From: Bacteroidota bacterium
Lineage (GTDB): Bacteria > Bacteroidota > Bacteroidia > Cytophagales > Spirosomataceae
Assembly: GCA_020161355.1 (NCBI GenBank)
Contig: JAIUOF010000001.1
Span: 744,001 to 808,000, forward strand
Direction: 5' to 3'
Length of the DNA: 64,000 nucleotides
The number at the start of each line of letters is the position of its first letter. Position 1 is the stretch's first letter. The translations under genes and the position numbers were made by a program. The notes beneath the pieces were generated by a model. The model made no database searches and had not been told where the DNA came from. It worked only from the letters and a program-made list of their open reading frames with translations. Below, piece by piece: positions 17,618-25,722 of the stretch.

Positions 17618-17983
17618 CTAATCAAGAGCCACCACGTTTGGTAAGGTTTCATCATGATTTTGCTGACGCACCGGCAATTGAGCCTTGTAGTTCCTGAACG
17701 AAAGATGCGGATTAAAACTTTCCAGCTCTGAATTACCTTTCATTTTTAAGACTTTGATTTTTTCGGGAGAAATTACCTTATTCAGATCGCTATGTTTGTA
17801 ATTGTGTACTGACATAAAACGGCCATTGTAATCTGGATTATTTCTGAAAACCCCAATTTTTGATGGCCCGATTGCCTGCTTTTGATTAGCTGGAATTTTA
17901 TAATTCCTGTTATCATTATTTTGCCCGAATGAAGCAATTGAAACTACACAGCTTAAACTCATTGATATTATCAGATTTTTCAT
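17618..17983 (-). CDS. Small secreted basic protein, unknown
   Basis: A 121-aa protein with a clear signal peptide (MKNLIISMSLSCVVSIASFG, cleavage near FGQ). The mature part is rich in Asn, Lys and Gln (GQNNDNRNYKIPANQKQ, KIGVFRNNPDYNGRF, HNYKHSDLNK) with a central KMKGNSELESF stretch, and looks largely disordered. No family is recognised. It precedes the 62-aa and 191-aa genes on the same strand. Confidence 0.6.
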   Translation of the reverse strand: MKNLIISMSLSCVVSIASFGQNNDNRNYKIPANQKQAIGPSKIGVFRNNPDYNGRFMSVHNYKHSDLNKVISPEKIKVLKMKGNSELESFNPHLSFRNYKAQLPVRQQNHDETLPNVVALD

Positions 17984-18064
17984 TGTACATTTTGTTTATG
18001 GCCCCGGTGGAGCCGGGACCGATGATTTTACGATATATTGAATATTAATTTTAAAACTTTTAGA

Positions 18065-18853
18065 TCATTGTTGCTCAGCGTTGGCGTTCAGCATCAAAGG
18101 TTGATCGGCACTGGTTATGATGACTTTGGCGTTTGGTGAACTCGAAAGTTTGTTAAAAGCTTCTATTGCTTTAAACTTTATCAATAGAGGTGTGAGTCCC
18201 TCTGCCACTATTTTTTGTGCGTCCCTGATTCCCTCCGCTTCTATGATTAGCCTTTTTGCCTCTTGTTTTTCTTTTTCCAGAACAAACTGCATTCTTTGAG
18301 AATCTTGTTCTGCTTCCAATTTGTCTTCAATTGCTTTTGAAAGACCCGGCGGTAAAACTATGCTTTTAAGCAACACTGATTCCACCACAAAACCTCTCTC
18401 TCCCAATTGCGACATCATCAGCTCTCTGATCGACTTTTCTATCATAGACCGCTGCCCTGTATGCATATCTTTGGCGTAATATTGAGATGAAATATCAGCT
18501 ACTGCAGACCTGAACACCGGCAAGATGATTACCTGCTCATAATTTTTCCCAAGCCTTTCGATTACTTTCGGAGCATAACTACCCTCGAGACGGTAAAGAA
18601 TGGAAACATCTGACTGAACAGTCAGACCTTCTTTTGAAGGCAGTGGAACCCTCACTTCCATATTCATTGTGCGGGTAGGAAGCTTGATAATGGTAGTTGT
18701 CAAAGGATTAAATCCTCTCGCACCTTCCAATAGTGGTTCAGGCTTAATTTTCCCAAAAGAACGTTTTACCCCTACCTCACCTTGTCTGATAATGGTGCAG
18801 CTTCCCAGCCCAATTGTCAATGCAGATAAAAACAAAATTTTACTCGCTTTCAT
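18065..18853 (-). CDS. Prohibitin/band-7 (SPFH) lipoprotein
   Basis: A 262-aa protein with a lipoprotein signal (ILFLSALTIGLGSC, Cys19) instead of the transmembrane anchor usual in this family. The SPFH domain follows directly: IIRQGEVGVKRSFGKIKPEP, TMNMEVRVPLPSKEGL, VQSDVSILYRL, FRSAVADISSQYYAKDM, RGFVVESVLLKSIVLP. Then comes the charged coiled coil DKLEAEQDSQRMQFVLEKEK, continuing to about residue 215, and a short C-terminus. SPFH proteins form large membrane-associated rings. As a lipoprotein this one would face the periplasm, with outer or inner membrane location undecided. Its promoter carries the same half-site array as the neighbouring two-component system, so the two are probably co-regulated. 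Confidence 0.85.
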   Translation of the reverse strand: MKASKILFLSALTIGLGSCTIIRQGEVGVKRSFGKIKPEPLLEGARGFNPLTTTIIKLPTRTMNMEVRVPLPSKEGLTVQSDVSILYRLEGSYAPKVIERLGKNYEQVIILPVFRSAVADISSQYYAKDMHTGQRSMIEKSIRELMMSQLGERGFVVESVLLKSIVLPPGLSKAIEDKLEAEQDSQRMQFVLEKEKQEAKRLIIEAEGIRDAQKIVAEGLTPLLIKFKAIEAFNKLSSSPNAKVIITSADQPLMLNANAEQQ

Positions 18854-18900
18854 ATCTTTTACTATTTATTGTTTTCTGCCCAACTCCCTGTTGGATGAAA

Positions 18901-18957
18901 CAAAGCTAGTTTGGAGATATTAGGCCAGACTTAATCTCATATTAGAAAAAACTTAGA
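18901..18957 (-). promoter_or_regulatory. Predicted response-regulator array and -7 box before the SPFH lipoprotein gene
   Basis: Reading on +, CAAAGCTA at 18901-18908 is a -7 element (TAGCTTTG on -). TTAG, TTAA, TTAG and TTAG half-sites begin at 18920, 18931, 18942 and 18953, that is 12, 23, 34 and 45 bases beyond the box, an exact 11-bp period. The outer pair reads TTAGA-N6-TTAGA. The array at 21022-21077 has the same elements at the same distances. Part of the outer half-site overlaps the stop codon of the histidine kinase gene. Confidence 0.65.
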
Positions 18958-20314
18958 TTTTTTTGGGTAGTAAGACCTTGAAGGAGATTAATCCGGCTTC
19001 AACAAGTTCCACGGTAATTGTACCTGAATGCAACTCAATTATGCCTTTGACGAGAGATAATCCTACCCCATGACCATAAATGTGTCTGGAATTGAGCCCA
19101 CGCTTAAATGGTTCAAAAAAGTCCCTGAGGTCATCTGATTTAGTTATAATGCATTTGTTGGTGATTTCTACTAAAATACTGTCATCCTGGTTGATAACAT
19201 TTACATTGACAGTCTTGTAGGGAGAATACTTTATGCCATTATCCAATAAATTAAAGAATGTGGTATAAAGGAGATGAGGATTGCCCATGAGTTCAGGTAT
19301 TTCCTCCTCTTTAACTTCAAAATTGATTAAAATTGTACTCTCCGGATTTTTCTTGATAACTTCACTTCTTACCCTTGATATTTTATCCAGTACATTTATA
19401 AGGGTAAATTCTTGTTTAGGGTTTCCATTGTCAAGCGAAGACAAATCCAGCAAGTTGTTACTTAGGCGGTTAAGTTGCTTAACATCTTCCAGCACTGACT
19501 GTATCATTTTCCTTAGATCTTCAGGGTCGTCATTGGCCAGTAATGACACTTGTATCTGACCTGTAATAGAGGTAAGGGGGGTTCTGAGCTCATGAGAAGC
19601 ATTTGAAACAAAGGCTTTTTGTGCCTTAAATGCCTTTTCAAGCCGGTCGAGCATTTGATTAAATCTATCTGACAGCTGAGAAAACTCATCATTTTGATTA
19701 CCCGCTGCCAATCTTTCATTGAGTTGAGAGGCTTTAATCCGGTCTATTTTTTTTATAAATTCCTGGATAGGGTTCAACATGTTGTTTACTAAAAACCACC
19801 CTGCGGCAGCACTCAAGATAAGCAAAACCATACTTCCGAAAAATAAAACAAATGCCAGATTCTTTAGCTTAATAAGTCCGAGATGGTCATTAGCATAGGC
19901 GATAACGAGATAGTTTTGCTTTTTATTTTCAAACTTTATCCCAAGGAATTCATGACCTTTATCTTGCCAGTAATATTCTTTATTTGATTTTATCTTTTCA
20001 AAAATATTAACCGGAATTTGGAAGTTATCGTCACCGGTTTCATATATTAATGTATAATTTTCGTCAAATATCACGACCTCCTCATCAGCAAGAACGGTGT
20101 AATTATTTCGATCCAATAATTTAAGAATATCAGAACTTATTGCATTCTGGTTAAAAAAAATATTTGCAGCAGAAATAGCTTCCTTTCTAAGTAAACCCGT
20201 AAACTCCTGAAGACGATAATTTTTGCTTTGAAAAAATATTACCATGCAAAACAAAAACAACAATACCATAACGATACCGTTGTAAAACAAAAATAGCTTG
20301 TTTCTGATTTTCAT
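18953..20314 (-). CDS. Two-component sensor histidine kinase
   Basis: A 453-aa inner-membrane kinase. TM1 is at about 8-28 (LFLFYNGIVMVLLFLFCMVIFF), a periplasmic sensor region of about 120 residues follows, and TM2 (VLFFGSMVLLILSAAAGWFLV) is near 155-175. HAMP follows (NPIQEFIKKIDRI), then HisKA with the phosphoacceptor near His241 in NASHELRTPLTS. The HATPase domain has the N-box FFNLLDNGIKYS and G-box GHGVGLSLVKGI. It resembles CusS/QseC-type kinases of envelope or metal stress, but the ligand is unknown. Its first four bases overlap the stop of the response regulator gene, so the two are one operon. Confidence 0.95.
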   Translation of the reverse strand: MKIRNKLFLFYNGIVMVLLFLFCMVIFFQSKNYRLQEFTGLLRKEAISAANIFFNQNAISSDILKLLDRNNYTVLADEEVVIFDENYTLIYETGDDNFQIPVNIFEKIKSNKEYYWQDKGHEFLGIKFENKKQNYLVIAYANDHLGLIKLKNLAFVLFFGSMVLLILSAAAGWFLVNNMLNPIQEFIKKIDRIKASQLNERLAAGNQNDEFSQLSDRFNQMLDRLEKAFKAQKAFVSNASHELRTPLTSITGQIQVSLLANDDPEDLRKMIQSVLEDVKQLNRLSNNLLDLSSLDNGNPKQEFTLINVLDKISRVRSEVIKKNPESTILINFEVKEEEIPELMGNPHLLYTTFFNLLDNGIKYSPYKTVNVNVINQDDSILVEITNKCIITKSDDLRDFFEPFKRGLNSRHIYGHGVGLSLVKGIIELHSGTITVELVEAGLISFKVLLPKKI

Positions 20315-21000
20315 CTGTTTTTTAGCATGTAGCCCATTCCGAAGATCGTGTGAATAAGCTTGTTATTAAAACCCTTATCTATTTTGTTTCTAAGGTAGTT
20401 TACATAAACTTCAATAAAGTTGGTACCCGTATCAAAATCAATATCCCAAACATTTTCAGCGATATCAAGTTTGGAAACGACCCTGCCACGATTTCGCATA
20501 AAATATTCAAGTAAACTAAATTCTTTTGCTGTAAGGGTTATCTCTTTACCGGATCTTACGGCAATTTTTTTGCTGAGATTTAGCTCTAGATCAGCTTCTT
20601 TCAATAATACATCTTCAATAAGCCTGGAATGATCATGGCTCCTTTTAAGCAGAGCTTTCATTCTTACCAGAAGCTCCATAAAATCAAAAGGCTTGACCAG
20701 ATAATCATCAGTACCAACTTCATAGCCAGACAATTTATCGCTCATACTTCCCAAGGCAGTGAGCATTAATACAGGTACGCCGGGATTTTTCTCCCTGATT
20801 TTGCTACAAACCTCTAAACCAGTTATGTCGGGTAAACCAATATCAAGAATTATCAAATCAAAATTGCGATCGGCAATAAAATCAAGAGCCTCTCTGCCTG
20901 TAGCAGCAATCGTTGAAACATAACCCTGCGTGTTAAGGCCTTTCTTTATGAAAGACGCTACTTTATCTTCATCCTCTACAATTAAGACCTCTTTTTCCAA
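20311..21000 (-). CDS. OmpR/PhoB-type response regulator
   Basis: The receiver domain comes first: acidic pocket VEDED, phosphoacceptor Asp53 in LIILDIGLPD, Thr in LMLTALGS, and Lys in DDYLVKPFDF. The C-terminal winged helix follows (TLTAKEFSLLEYFMRNRGRVVSK, NYLRNKIDKGF, GMGYML). The TTG at 21000 gives 229 aa and the usual spacing before VLIVEDE. A second TTG at 21024 would add eight residues, but it lies inside the predicted -7 box, so 21000 is preferred. The gene overlaps the kinase gene by four bases. A half-site array identical in layout to the one before the SPFH gene lies just upstream, which suggests autoregulation. Confidence 0.93.
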   Translation of the reverse strand: MEKEVLIVEDEDKVASFIKKGLNTQGYVSTIAATGREALDFIADRNFDLIILDIGLPDITGLEVCSKIREKNPGVPVLMLTALGSMSDKLSGYEVGTDDYLVKPFDFMELLVRMKALLKRSHDHSRLIEDVLLKEADLELNLSKKIAVRSGKEITLTAKEFSLLEYFMRNRGRVVSKLDIAENVWDIDFDTGTNFIEVYVNYLRNKIDKGFNNKLIHTIFGMGYMLKNR

Positions 21001-21021
21001 TGCTATTTTTGTTCTAATATT

Positions 21022-21077
21022 CAAAAGTAAGTTTGAGAATTTAGATTTAGCTTAAAAACTTATTAGAAAAACTTTAG
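21022..21077 (-). promoter_or_regulatory. Predicted autoregulatory array and -7 box of the two-component operon
   Basis: CAAAAGTA at 21022-21029 is TACTTTTG on -, a match to TAnnTTTG. TTAG, TTAA, TTAG and TTAG begin at 21041, 21052, 21063 and 21074, that is 12, 23, 34 and 45 bases beyond the box, exactly as in 18901-18957. The outer pair is TTAGA-N6-TTAGA. Transcription would start near 21015, just upstream of the TTG start codon at 21000. Confidence 0.65.
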
Positions 21078-21148
21078 AAATGTATGCTGATAAATAGTTT
21101 TCTAAAAACAAACTACAATATAATAATCAACAATTTTAAGAAATTGAT

Positions 21149-21847
21149 TTAATGCTTTTTAATGGTTTTCATTTGAACAATATCTACAAAAAATGCAAAT
21201 GCCATTGAGAAATATATATATCCTTTTGGTATGCTGAAAGACAGCCCTTCAGCTAGCAGGGCGACACCTATCATCATGAGAAAACACAAAGCCAGTACTT
21301 TAAACGATGGGTGTTGATTGATAAATTTACTAATCGGGCCTGAAGCAACCAGCATAATAATAACGGTCACTATAACAGCAGTGTACATGACCCAAAGTTC
21401 ATTTACCATGCCAACTGCCGTAATAATTGAATCTATTGAAAATACGAGATCAAGGAGGATAATCTCTGAAAGTAGTTTTTTAAATGAGCCTTGTTTTTTT
21501 GTTTTTTCTGAGTGAGAACCATCAATCTGCTCGGTTTTATGATAAATCTCTTTCGTGCTTTTATAAATCAAAAACAGCCCTCCGATTAATAAAATTAAAG
21601 ATTTGCCTGAAAAACCAATTTCAAAAACCGTAAATAGAATTTTGTCCAACTTTAAAATCCAGGAAATAAATGCGAGAAGACCCAATCGCATAACCATTGC
21701 TAATCCTATTCCCCAGTATCTGAGTTTATTTCTCTGGCTTTCGGGTAATTTATCTGCCAGGATTGAAATAAAAATGATATTATCAATACCAAGAATAACC
21801 TCTAATAATATAAGTGATAACAGCGGAATTAGTATACTATAAAACAT
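21149..21847 (-). CDS. TerC-family integral membrane protein
   Basis: A 232-aa inner-membrane protein with about seven hydrophobic segments. The TerC pattern is clear: LILLEVILGIDNIIFISILADKLP near the N-terminus, a second acidic membrane motif LLDLVFSIDSIITAVGM in the middle, and the ending GYIYFSMAFAFFVDIVQM. The paired Asp-containing segments are the proposed metal-binding sites. TerC/Alx proteins are now linked to manganese export at the translocon and to membrane-protein metalation; tellurite resistance is the historical name. The gene is monocistronic, behind the two-component operon. Confidence 0.9.
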   Translation of the reverse strand: MFYSILIPLLSLILLEVILGIDNIIFISILADKLPESQRNKLRYWGIGLAMVMRLGLLAFISWILKLDKILFTVFEIGFSGKSLILLIGGLFLIYKSTKEIYHKTEQIDGSHSEKTKKQGSFKKLLSEIILLDLVFSIDSIITAVGMVNELWVMYTAVIVTVIIMLVASGPISKFINQHPSFKVLALCFLMMIGVALLAEGLSFSIPKGYIYFSMAFAFFVDIVQMKTIKKH

Positions 21848-22114
21848 AGAACTGACATATTTTGGGGTTTACTATGAATTTAAACACCAAAAAAATAAAC
21901 AAGTTTTCTGAATACAACAAATTCGAGATATTCTAACGTGATTTTAATTAATGCATCTTTCTCTCAGAATGATCATTTCATTTGAAATTTTATCGTTTCA
22001 TCAAAATTAAAAGAAATGAAGCTTTTAACTATTCGAATGAAATTATAGACCGGAATTGTAATGACCTTCATGAGATATTGCTTAATTCTAAGCTAGCTTA
22101 TCAAAAAAAGACAA

Positions 22115-22573
22115 TTACTTTCTTTTCCAGAGTAATATTTCATCAAAACCTGCTCTGATAAAGTCTTTCAGGATTCCAACTTCCTGAAAACCATACTTTT
22201 CATAAACCCTGCGTGCGTGTGTATTAAATGATGAAACACACATAAACACATTCGGAGATATCTTATGAATATGTTCTTCACAAAACTTAAGTATTTGATT
22301 GGCGATGCCTTGTCCACGAAATTCTTCTGCCACTAGCAATGTCTGAATATACCCCCGAAATGTACCGCACATTTGCAAAATCACAAAACCTGCCAGTTTG
22401 CCATTTTTCCAAACCGAAAATATCTCTTTACATTCTCCTTCAAATGCCTTCAAACAACGTTGTTTATCCATTCCCAGGGTAATCCACGGGTCGGTAGCTA
22501 CCATCATGTCTGCACATTGGTCAAAGATTGAAGCTCGGGTTTCAGGCAAAAAAACTATTTCTTTATTATCCAT
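22115..22573 (-). CDS. GNAT-family N-acetyltransferase
   Basis: A 152-aa cytoplasmic enzyme. The acetyl-CoA loop is visible as VAEEFRGQGIANQILKFCEE, preceded by strands IFSVWKNGKLAGFVILQM and followed by VSSFNTHARRVYEKYGFQEVG, the usual end of the GNAT fold. The acceptor is unknown. Its start lies 19 bases inside the 3' end of the symporter gene, so the two are co-transcribed and likely translationally coupled. A shared substrate is possible but not shown. Confidence 0.88.
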   Translation of the reverse strand: MDNKEIVFLPETRASIFDQCADMMVATDPWITLGMDKQRCLKAFEGECKEIFSVWKNGKLAGFVILQMCGTFRGYIQTLLVAEEFRGQGIANQILKFCEEHIHKISPNVFMCVSSFNTHARRVYEKYGFQEVGILKDFIRAGFDEILLWKRK

Positions 22574-23997
22574 AACAATATCATTGTAAATACGGCATTG
22601 ATCAAAATATTTAAAAACCCCAGGCTAAAACCTTGTTTTTCCAGCCAATAATTGAGTCCCAAAGTCAGTATAGGTGCCAAAATAGACATATAAGGCAACC
22701 ACTTTTCCTGAAATTTGATTTCGGTAAATAAGCCAATAAGATAAATCCCCAAAAGTGGCCCATAAGTATAACCGGCCACTTTAAAAATCGAATTGATGAT
22801 AGACCCTTCGCTGTTCAAGAAAGCCAGTACGATCAGATACATCGCCATATTTACGGCAATTAAGACCATGTTTTTCAATTTCCTTTTAGCTTCTTCCGAC
22901 TTTTTCTCGAAATCAAAAAAATCATAACTCAAACTGGTGGTAAGGGCAGCAATACAACTGTCAATGCTGGCAAATGTCGAAGCAACAACCCCAATGAAAA
23001 ATGCTATCACACCAATACTTCCAAAGTAATTCATGGTAAGCGTGGGAAAAAGTTCGTCAGGTTGGGTATATTTCCCGTTTTCCATGGGCAATTGCAGGCC
23101 TTTTTGGCTGGCAAACATGTAAAGTAAAACGCCAAGAAACAAAAATAAAGTTTGGGCAGCAGCAATGAAAAAGCTGAAAGTGAGCACATTACGTTTGGCA
23201 TCGGTGGCATTGCTTACCGTAAGCGTTTTCTGCATCATACTTTGGTCCAATCCTACCAAAGCTATGGTAATCAAAAAACCGGAGATAAATTGCTTGAAGA
23301 AATTGGTGCCGGAATTCCAGTCAAAATCAAAAAATTTGAATTTAGGATCAGCGATGATGGCATTCAAAACACTCTTTTCACCTGTATCCAAAGCTTTTAC
23401 TATGGAATAAATCGATATTACAATTACTAAAATCAAAAACAAAGATTGCAGAGCATCTGTCCAAACAATGGTTTTTATACCCGACTTGTTGGTATATAGC
23501 CAAATCATCAACAAAAGTATCAGAATTGTGATGGCCGGAGGTATGTTCATTTTATCAAAAAATGCCGACTGAAGTATTTTAACAGATAAAAGTAAACGTA
23601 ATGCTGCCCCGAAAGACTGTGAAACCATGAAGAACGAAGCTCCGGTTAAATAAGTTACCTCTCCGAAACGATTTTGCAGATAGGTATAAATCGAAACAAG
23701 TTTTTGTTTGAAAAATATCGGTATTAATATATATGCAATGAACAAGTACCCGACAATTGTTCCCAGAATAAATTGGAAATAATACAGATTCTCATTGCCT
23801 ACATTGCCCGGAATAGATACCAGCGAAACAGCAGAAATACCACTCCCAATCATGCCAAAAGCCACCAAAAACCAGGGTGACTGGTGGTCTCCGTCGAAAA
23901 AAGAGCTGGCTTTTGTTTTTCTGGAAGTAATTTTTGATACAAACATCAAAACCAGAAAATACCCAAATATTATAGCCAGTAAAGTAAAATTTGACAT
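22555..23997 (-). CDS. Sodium:solute symporter (SSS family)
   Basis: A 480-aa inner-membrane transporter with about 13 hydrophobic helices. SSS-family features are WFLVAFGMIGSGISAVSLVSIPG near the start, the sodium-site segment FFMVSQSFGAALRLLLSVKIL, GFLITIALVGLDQSMMQKTL, and ASIDSCIAALTTSLSYDF. These proteins take up sugars, amino acids or carboxylates with sodium; the substrate cannot be read from the sequence. The GNAT gene overlaps its end, and no catabolic gene lies nearby. Confidence 0.92.
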   Translation of the reverse strand: MSNFTLLAIIFGYFLVLMFVSKITSRKTKASSFFDGDHQSPWFLVAFGMIGSGISAVSLVSIPGNVGNENLYYFQFILGTIVGYLFIAYILIPIFFKQKLVSIYTYLQNRFGEVTYLTGASFFMVSQSFGAALRLLLSVKILQSAFFDKMNIPPAITILILLLMIWLYTNKSGIKTIVWTDALQSLFLILVIVISIYSIVKALDTGEKSVLNAIIADPKFKFFDFDWNSGTNFFKQFISGFLITIALVGLDQSMMQKTLTVSNATDAKRNVLTFSFFIAAAQTLFLFLGVLLYMFASQKGLQLPMENGKYTQPDELFPTLTMNYFGSIGVIAFFIGVVASTFASIDSCIAALTTSLSYDFFDFEKKSEEAKRKLKNMVLIAVNMAMYLIVLAFLNSEGSIINSIFKVAGYTYGPLLGIYLIGLFTEIKFQEKWLPYMSILAPILTLGLNYWLEKQGFSLGFLNILINAVFTMILLWIIKK

Positions 23998-24127
23998 TTG
24001 TTGAAATTATTCAAGAGGCAATTTAACGATTAAATGGATACCCTTATGAGGCAAACATCACATTCAGGCAATTTTTTAGAAAATAATTTTTGTAAAAAAT
24101 TTCGTTTATTTTGTAAAAAATAATGAT

Positions 24128-24868
24128 GTGGCAAAAGATAATTTCTCCGGTAATTCAAACCAATATGCCCGATTCAGACCCGAATATCCCCCTATTTTGG
24201 TAGAATATATTTGTGGATTGGTCCCTGATCCTAAAACAGCATGGGACTGTGGCACCGGCAATGGACAACTGGCAAAACTACTAGCTGGTAAATTCAGTAA
24301 AGTGATCGCTACAGACCTCAGTCAAAACCAAATAGACAATGCTTTTAAAGGTCAAAATATTGAATATCAGGTTCAAGCTGCCGAAATTGCTAATTTTGGC
24401 AATGAAAGATTTGACCTGATAACCGTAGCCCAGGCCATCCATTGGTTTGACTTCGACAGATTCTATGATGTGGTAAAATCTCATGCACATACCGAAACCA
24501 TTTTTGCTGTAATTGGCTACGGAAGAGTAAAAATTAACCCTGAAATTGATTCAATCCTTGATAAATTTTATTTTGAGGTAATTGGCTCCTATTGGGATAA
24601 AGAGCGAAGGTATGTTGATGATGAATACAAAAGCATCCCATTTCCATTGGACGAAATCAATGCCCCTGCATTTACCATCGACCTCGAATGGAATATTCAC
24701 CATTTTGAAGGTTATATTAACACCTGGTCGGCAGTAAAGCATTTCGTAAAAGCCAATGGATATAACCCTGTTGAAGGATTAATCGGAGAAATAAGGGAGT
24801 TTTGGCCGCCCAATGTAATCAGACAGGTATTTTTTCCAATACTTTTGAGAATTGCAAAAATCTCATAA
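24128..24868 (+). CDS. Class I SAM-dependent methyltransferase
   Basis: A 246-aa cytoplasmic methyltransferase with a GTG start; the nearby ATG codons are in other frames. Motif I is AWDCGTGNGQLAKLLAGKF, followed by the acidic residue at the end of strand 2 (VIATDLSQNQI) and motif IV FDLITVAQAIHWFDFDRF. The Q-A-x-H-W-F-D signature is typical of type-11 small-molecule methyltransferases related to trans-aconitate or ubiquinone-type enzymes. The substrate is unknown. It is divergent from the symporter gene and convergent with a beta-barrel gene. Confidence 0.88.
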   Translation: MAKDNFSGNSNQYARFRPEYPPILVEYICGLVPDPKTAWDCGTGNGQLAKLLAGKFSKVIATDLSQNQIDNAFKGQNIEYQVQAAEIANFGNERFDLITVAQAIHWFDFDRFYDVVKSHAHTETIFAVIGYGRVKINPEIDSILDKFYFEVIGSYWDKERRYVDDEYKSIPFPLDEINAPAFTIDLEWNIHHFEGYINTWSAVKHFVKANGYNPVEGLIGEIREFWPPNVIRQVFFPILLRIAKIS

Positions 24869-24890
24869 AAAAAGGAGGGTTTCCCCTCCT
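24864..24890 (-). terminator. Intrinsic terminator between convergent genes
   Basis: Stem AGGAGGG (24873-24879) and CCCTCCT (24884-24890) with loop TTTC. The A-run on + just before it gives a T-tail on -, so it best serves the beta-barrel gene ending at 24912. On + the tail is only CTTTCC. Confidence 0.8.
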
Positions 24891-24911
24891 CTTTCCCGAC
24901 CACATGGATAA

Positions 24912-25580
24912 TTATTTCAAAAAATAATTTAACGAAATACCCAAAACCCGGTTAGAAAATTTATTGTCAGCATCACCTCCGGGGGCAATATTTGCCAGTC
25001 CAAAATTGTAATTTATTCCCAACTGAAGATTTTCTTTGGCAATACCAACCCCGACTCCAAGGCCATAATCTAAGCGTTTGAAATCACTATCGTCGTCATT
25101 CCCAAAAACTATTTTTTCGGAGTCTGAGTCTGATTTACCGTTTGAAGTATATTTAAACTTGGTTTTTCCGAGAATTCCGGCTCCAACATAAGGTCCGAAA
25201 GTTCCAAAAACTGAGAGATCATTGTCGAGTTCATGATAGTATTTGATATTAAGGGGAATATCGGCATAAATCACACTTGCAGAACCCGAATAACTGTAAT
25301 CATAACCATCTTCAGAATCGGATTCACTCAAACGATACCCTTTTTGGTTTAAAATAAGGCCAAGTTCAAAGGCTAAATTATCACTAAGGGGCATTTCGCC
25401 AAAAACACCAGCATGAAATCCCACTCTGGTTTTCAAGTCGCTGTTATAATCTTCTCCATCTGATTTGTAGGAAATATCGGCCAAACTTGCTCCTAATCTT
25501 ACGCCAATTTTCTGCCCAAAAGTCAAAGAAGAAAGTAGCAACATCAAAATAAACATTGCAAATTGTCGGTTTTTATTCAT
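24912..25580 (-). CDS. Porin-like outer-membrane beta-barrel protein
   Basis: A 222-aa protein with a signal peptide of about 22 residues ending FGQ. The mature part follows the small eight-strand barrel family typical of Bacteroidota (PF13568-type): KIGVRLGASLADISY, FHAGVFGEMPLSDNLAFELGLIL, ADIPLNIKYYH, LSVFGTFGPYVGAGILG and a final strand FSNRVLGISLNYFLK. A very acidic Asp/Ser loop near residues 150-165 (SDSDSEKIVFGNDDDSD) may bind divalent ions. Function is unknown. It is monocistronic and ends at a strong terminator. Confidence 0.82.
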   Translation of the reverse strand: MNKNRQFAMFILMLLLSSLTFGQKIGVRLGASLADISYKSDGEDYNSDLKTRVGFHAGVFGEMPLSDNLAFELGLILNQKGYRLSESDSEDGYDYSYSGSASVIYADIPLNIKYYHELDNDLSVFGTFGPYVGAGILGKTKFKYTSNGKSDSDSEKIVFGNDDDSDFKRLDYGLGVGVGIAKENLQLGINYNFGLANIAPGGDADNKFSNRVLGISLNYFLK

Positions 25581-25722
25581 GATTTAAGGATGTTTTAGAT
25601 TAATAATTTTATAAAAAAATACCGAATACGTTAACTGAACATTTTTTTTGTCTTTATGAATTAAATATGATTTTTTTAAATGAGAATTACAATGACAAAC
25701 CTCATATAACCAGGCCGTAACG

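Noticed and set aside
21848..22114. A third copy of the TTAG/TTAA 11-bp array before terC
   Set aside because: Checked by eye; no series with the 12/23/34/45 spacing beyond a CAAAnnTA box is present.
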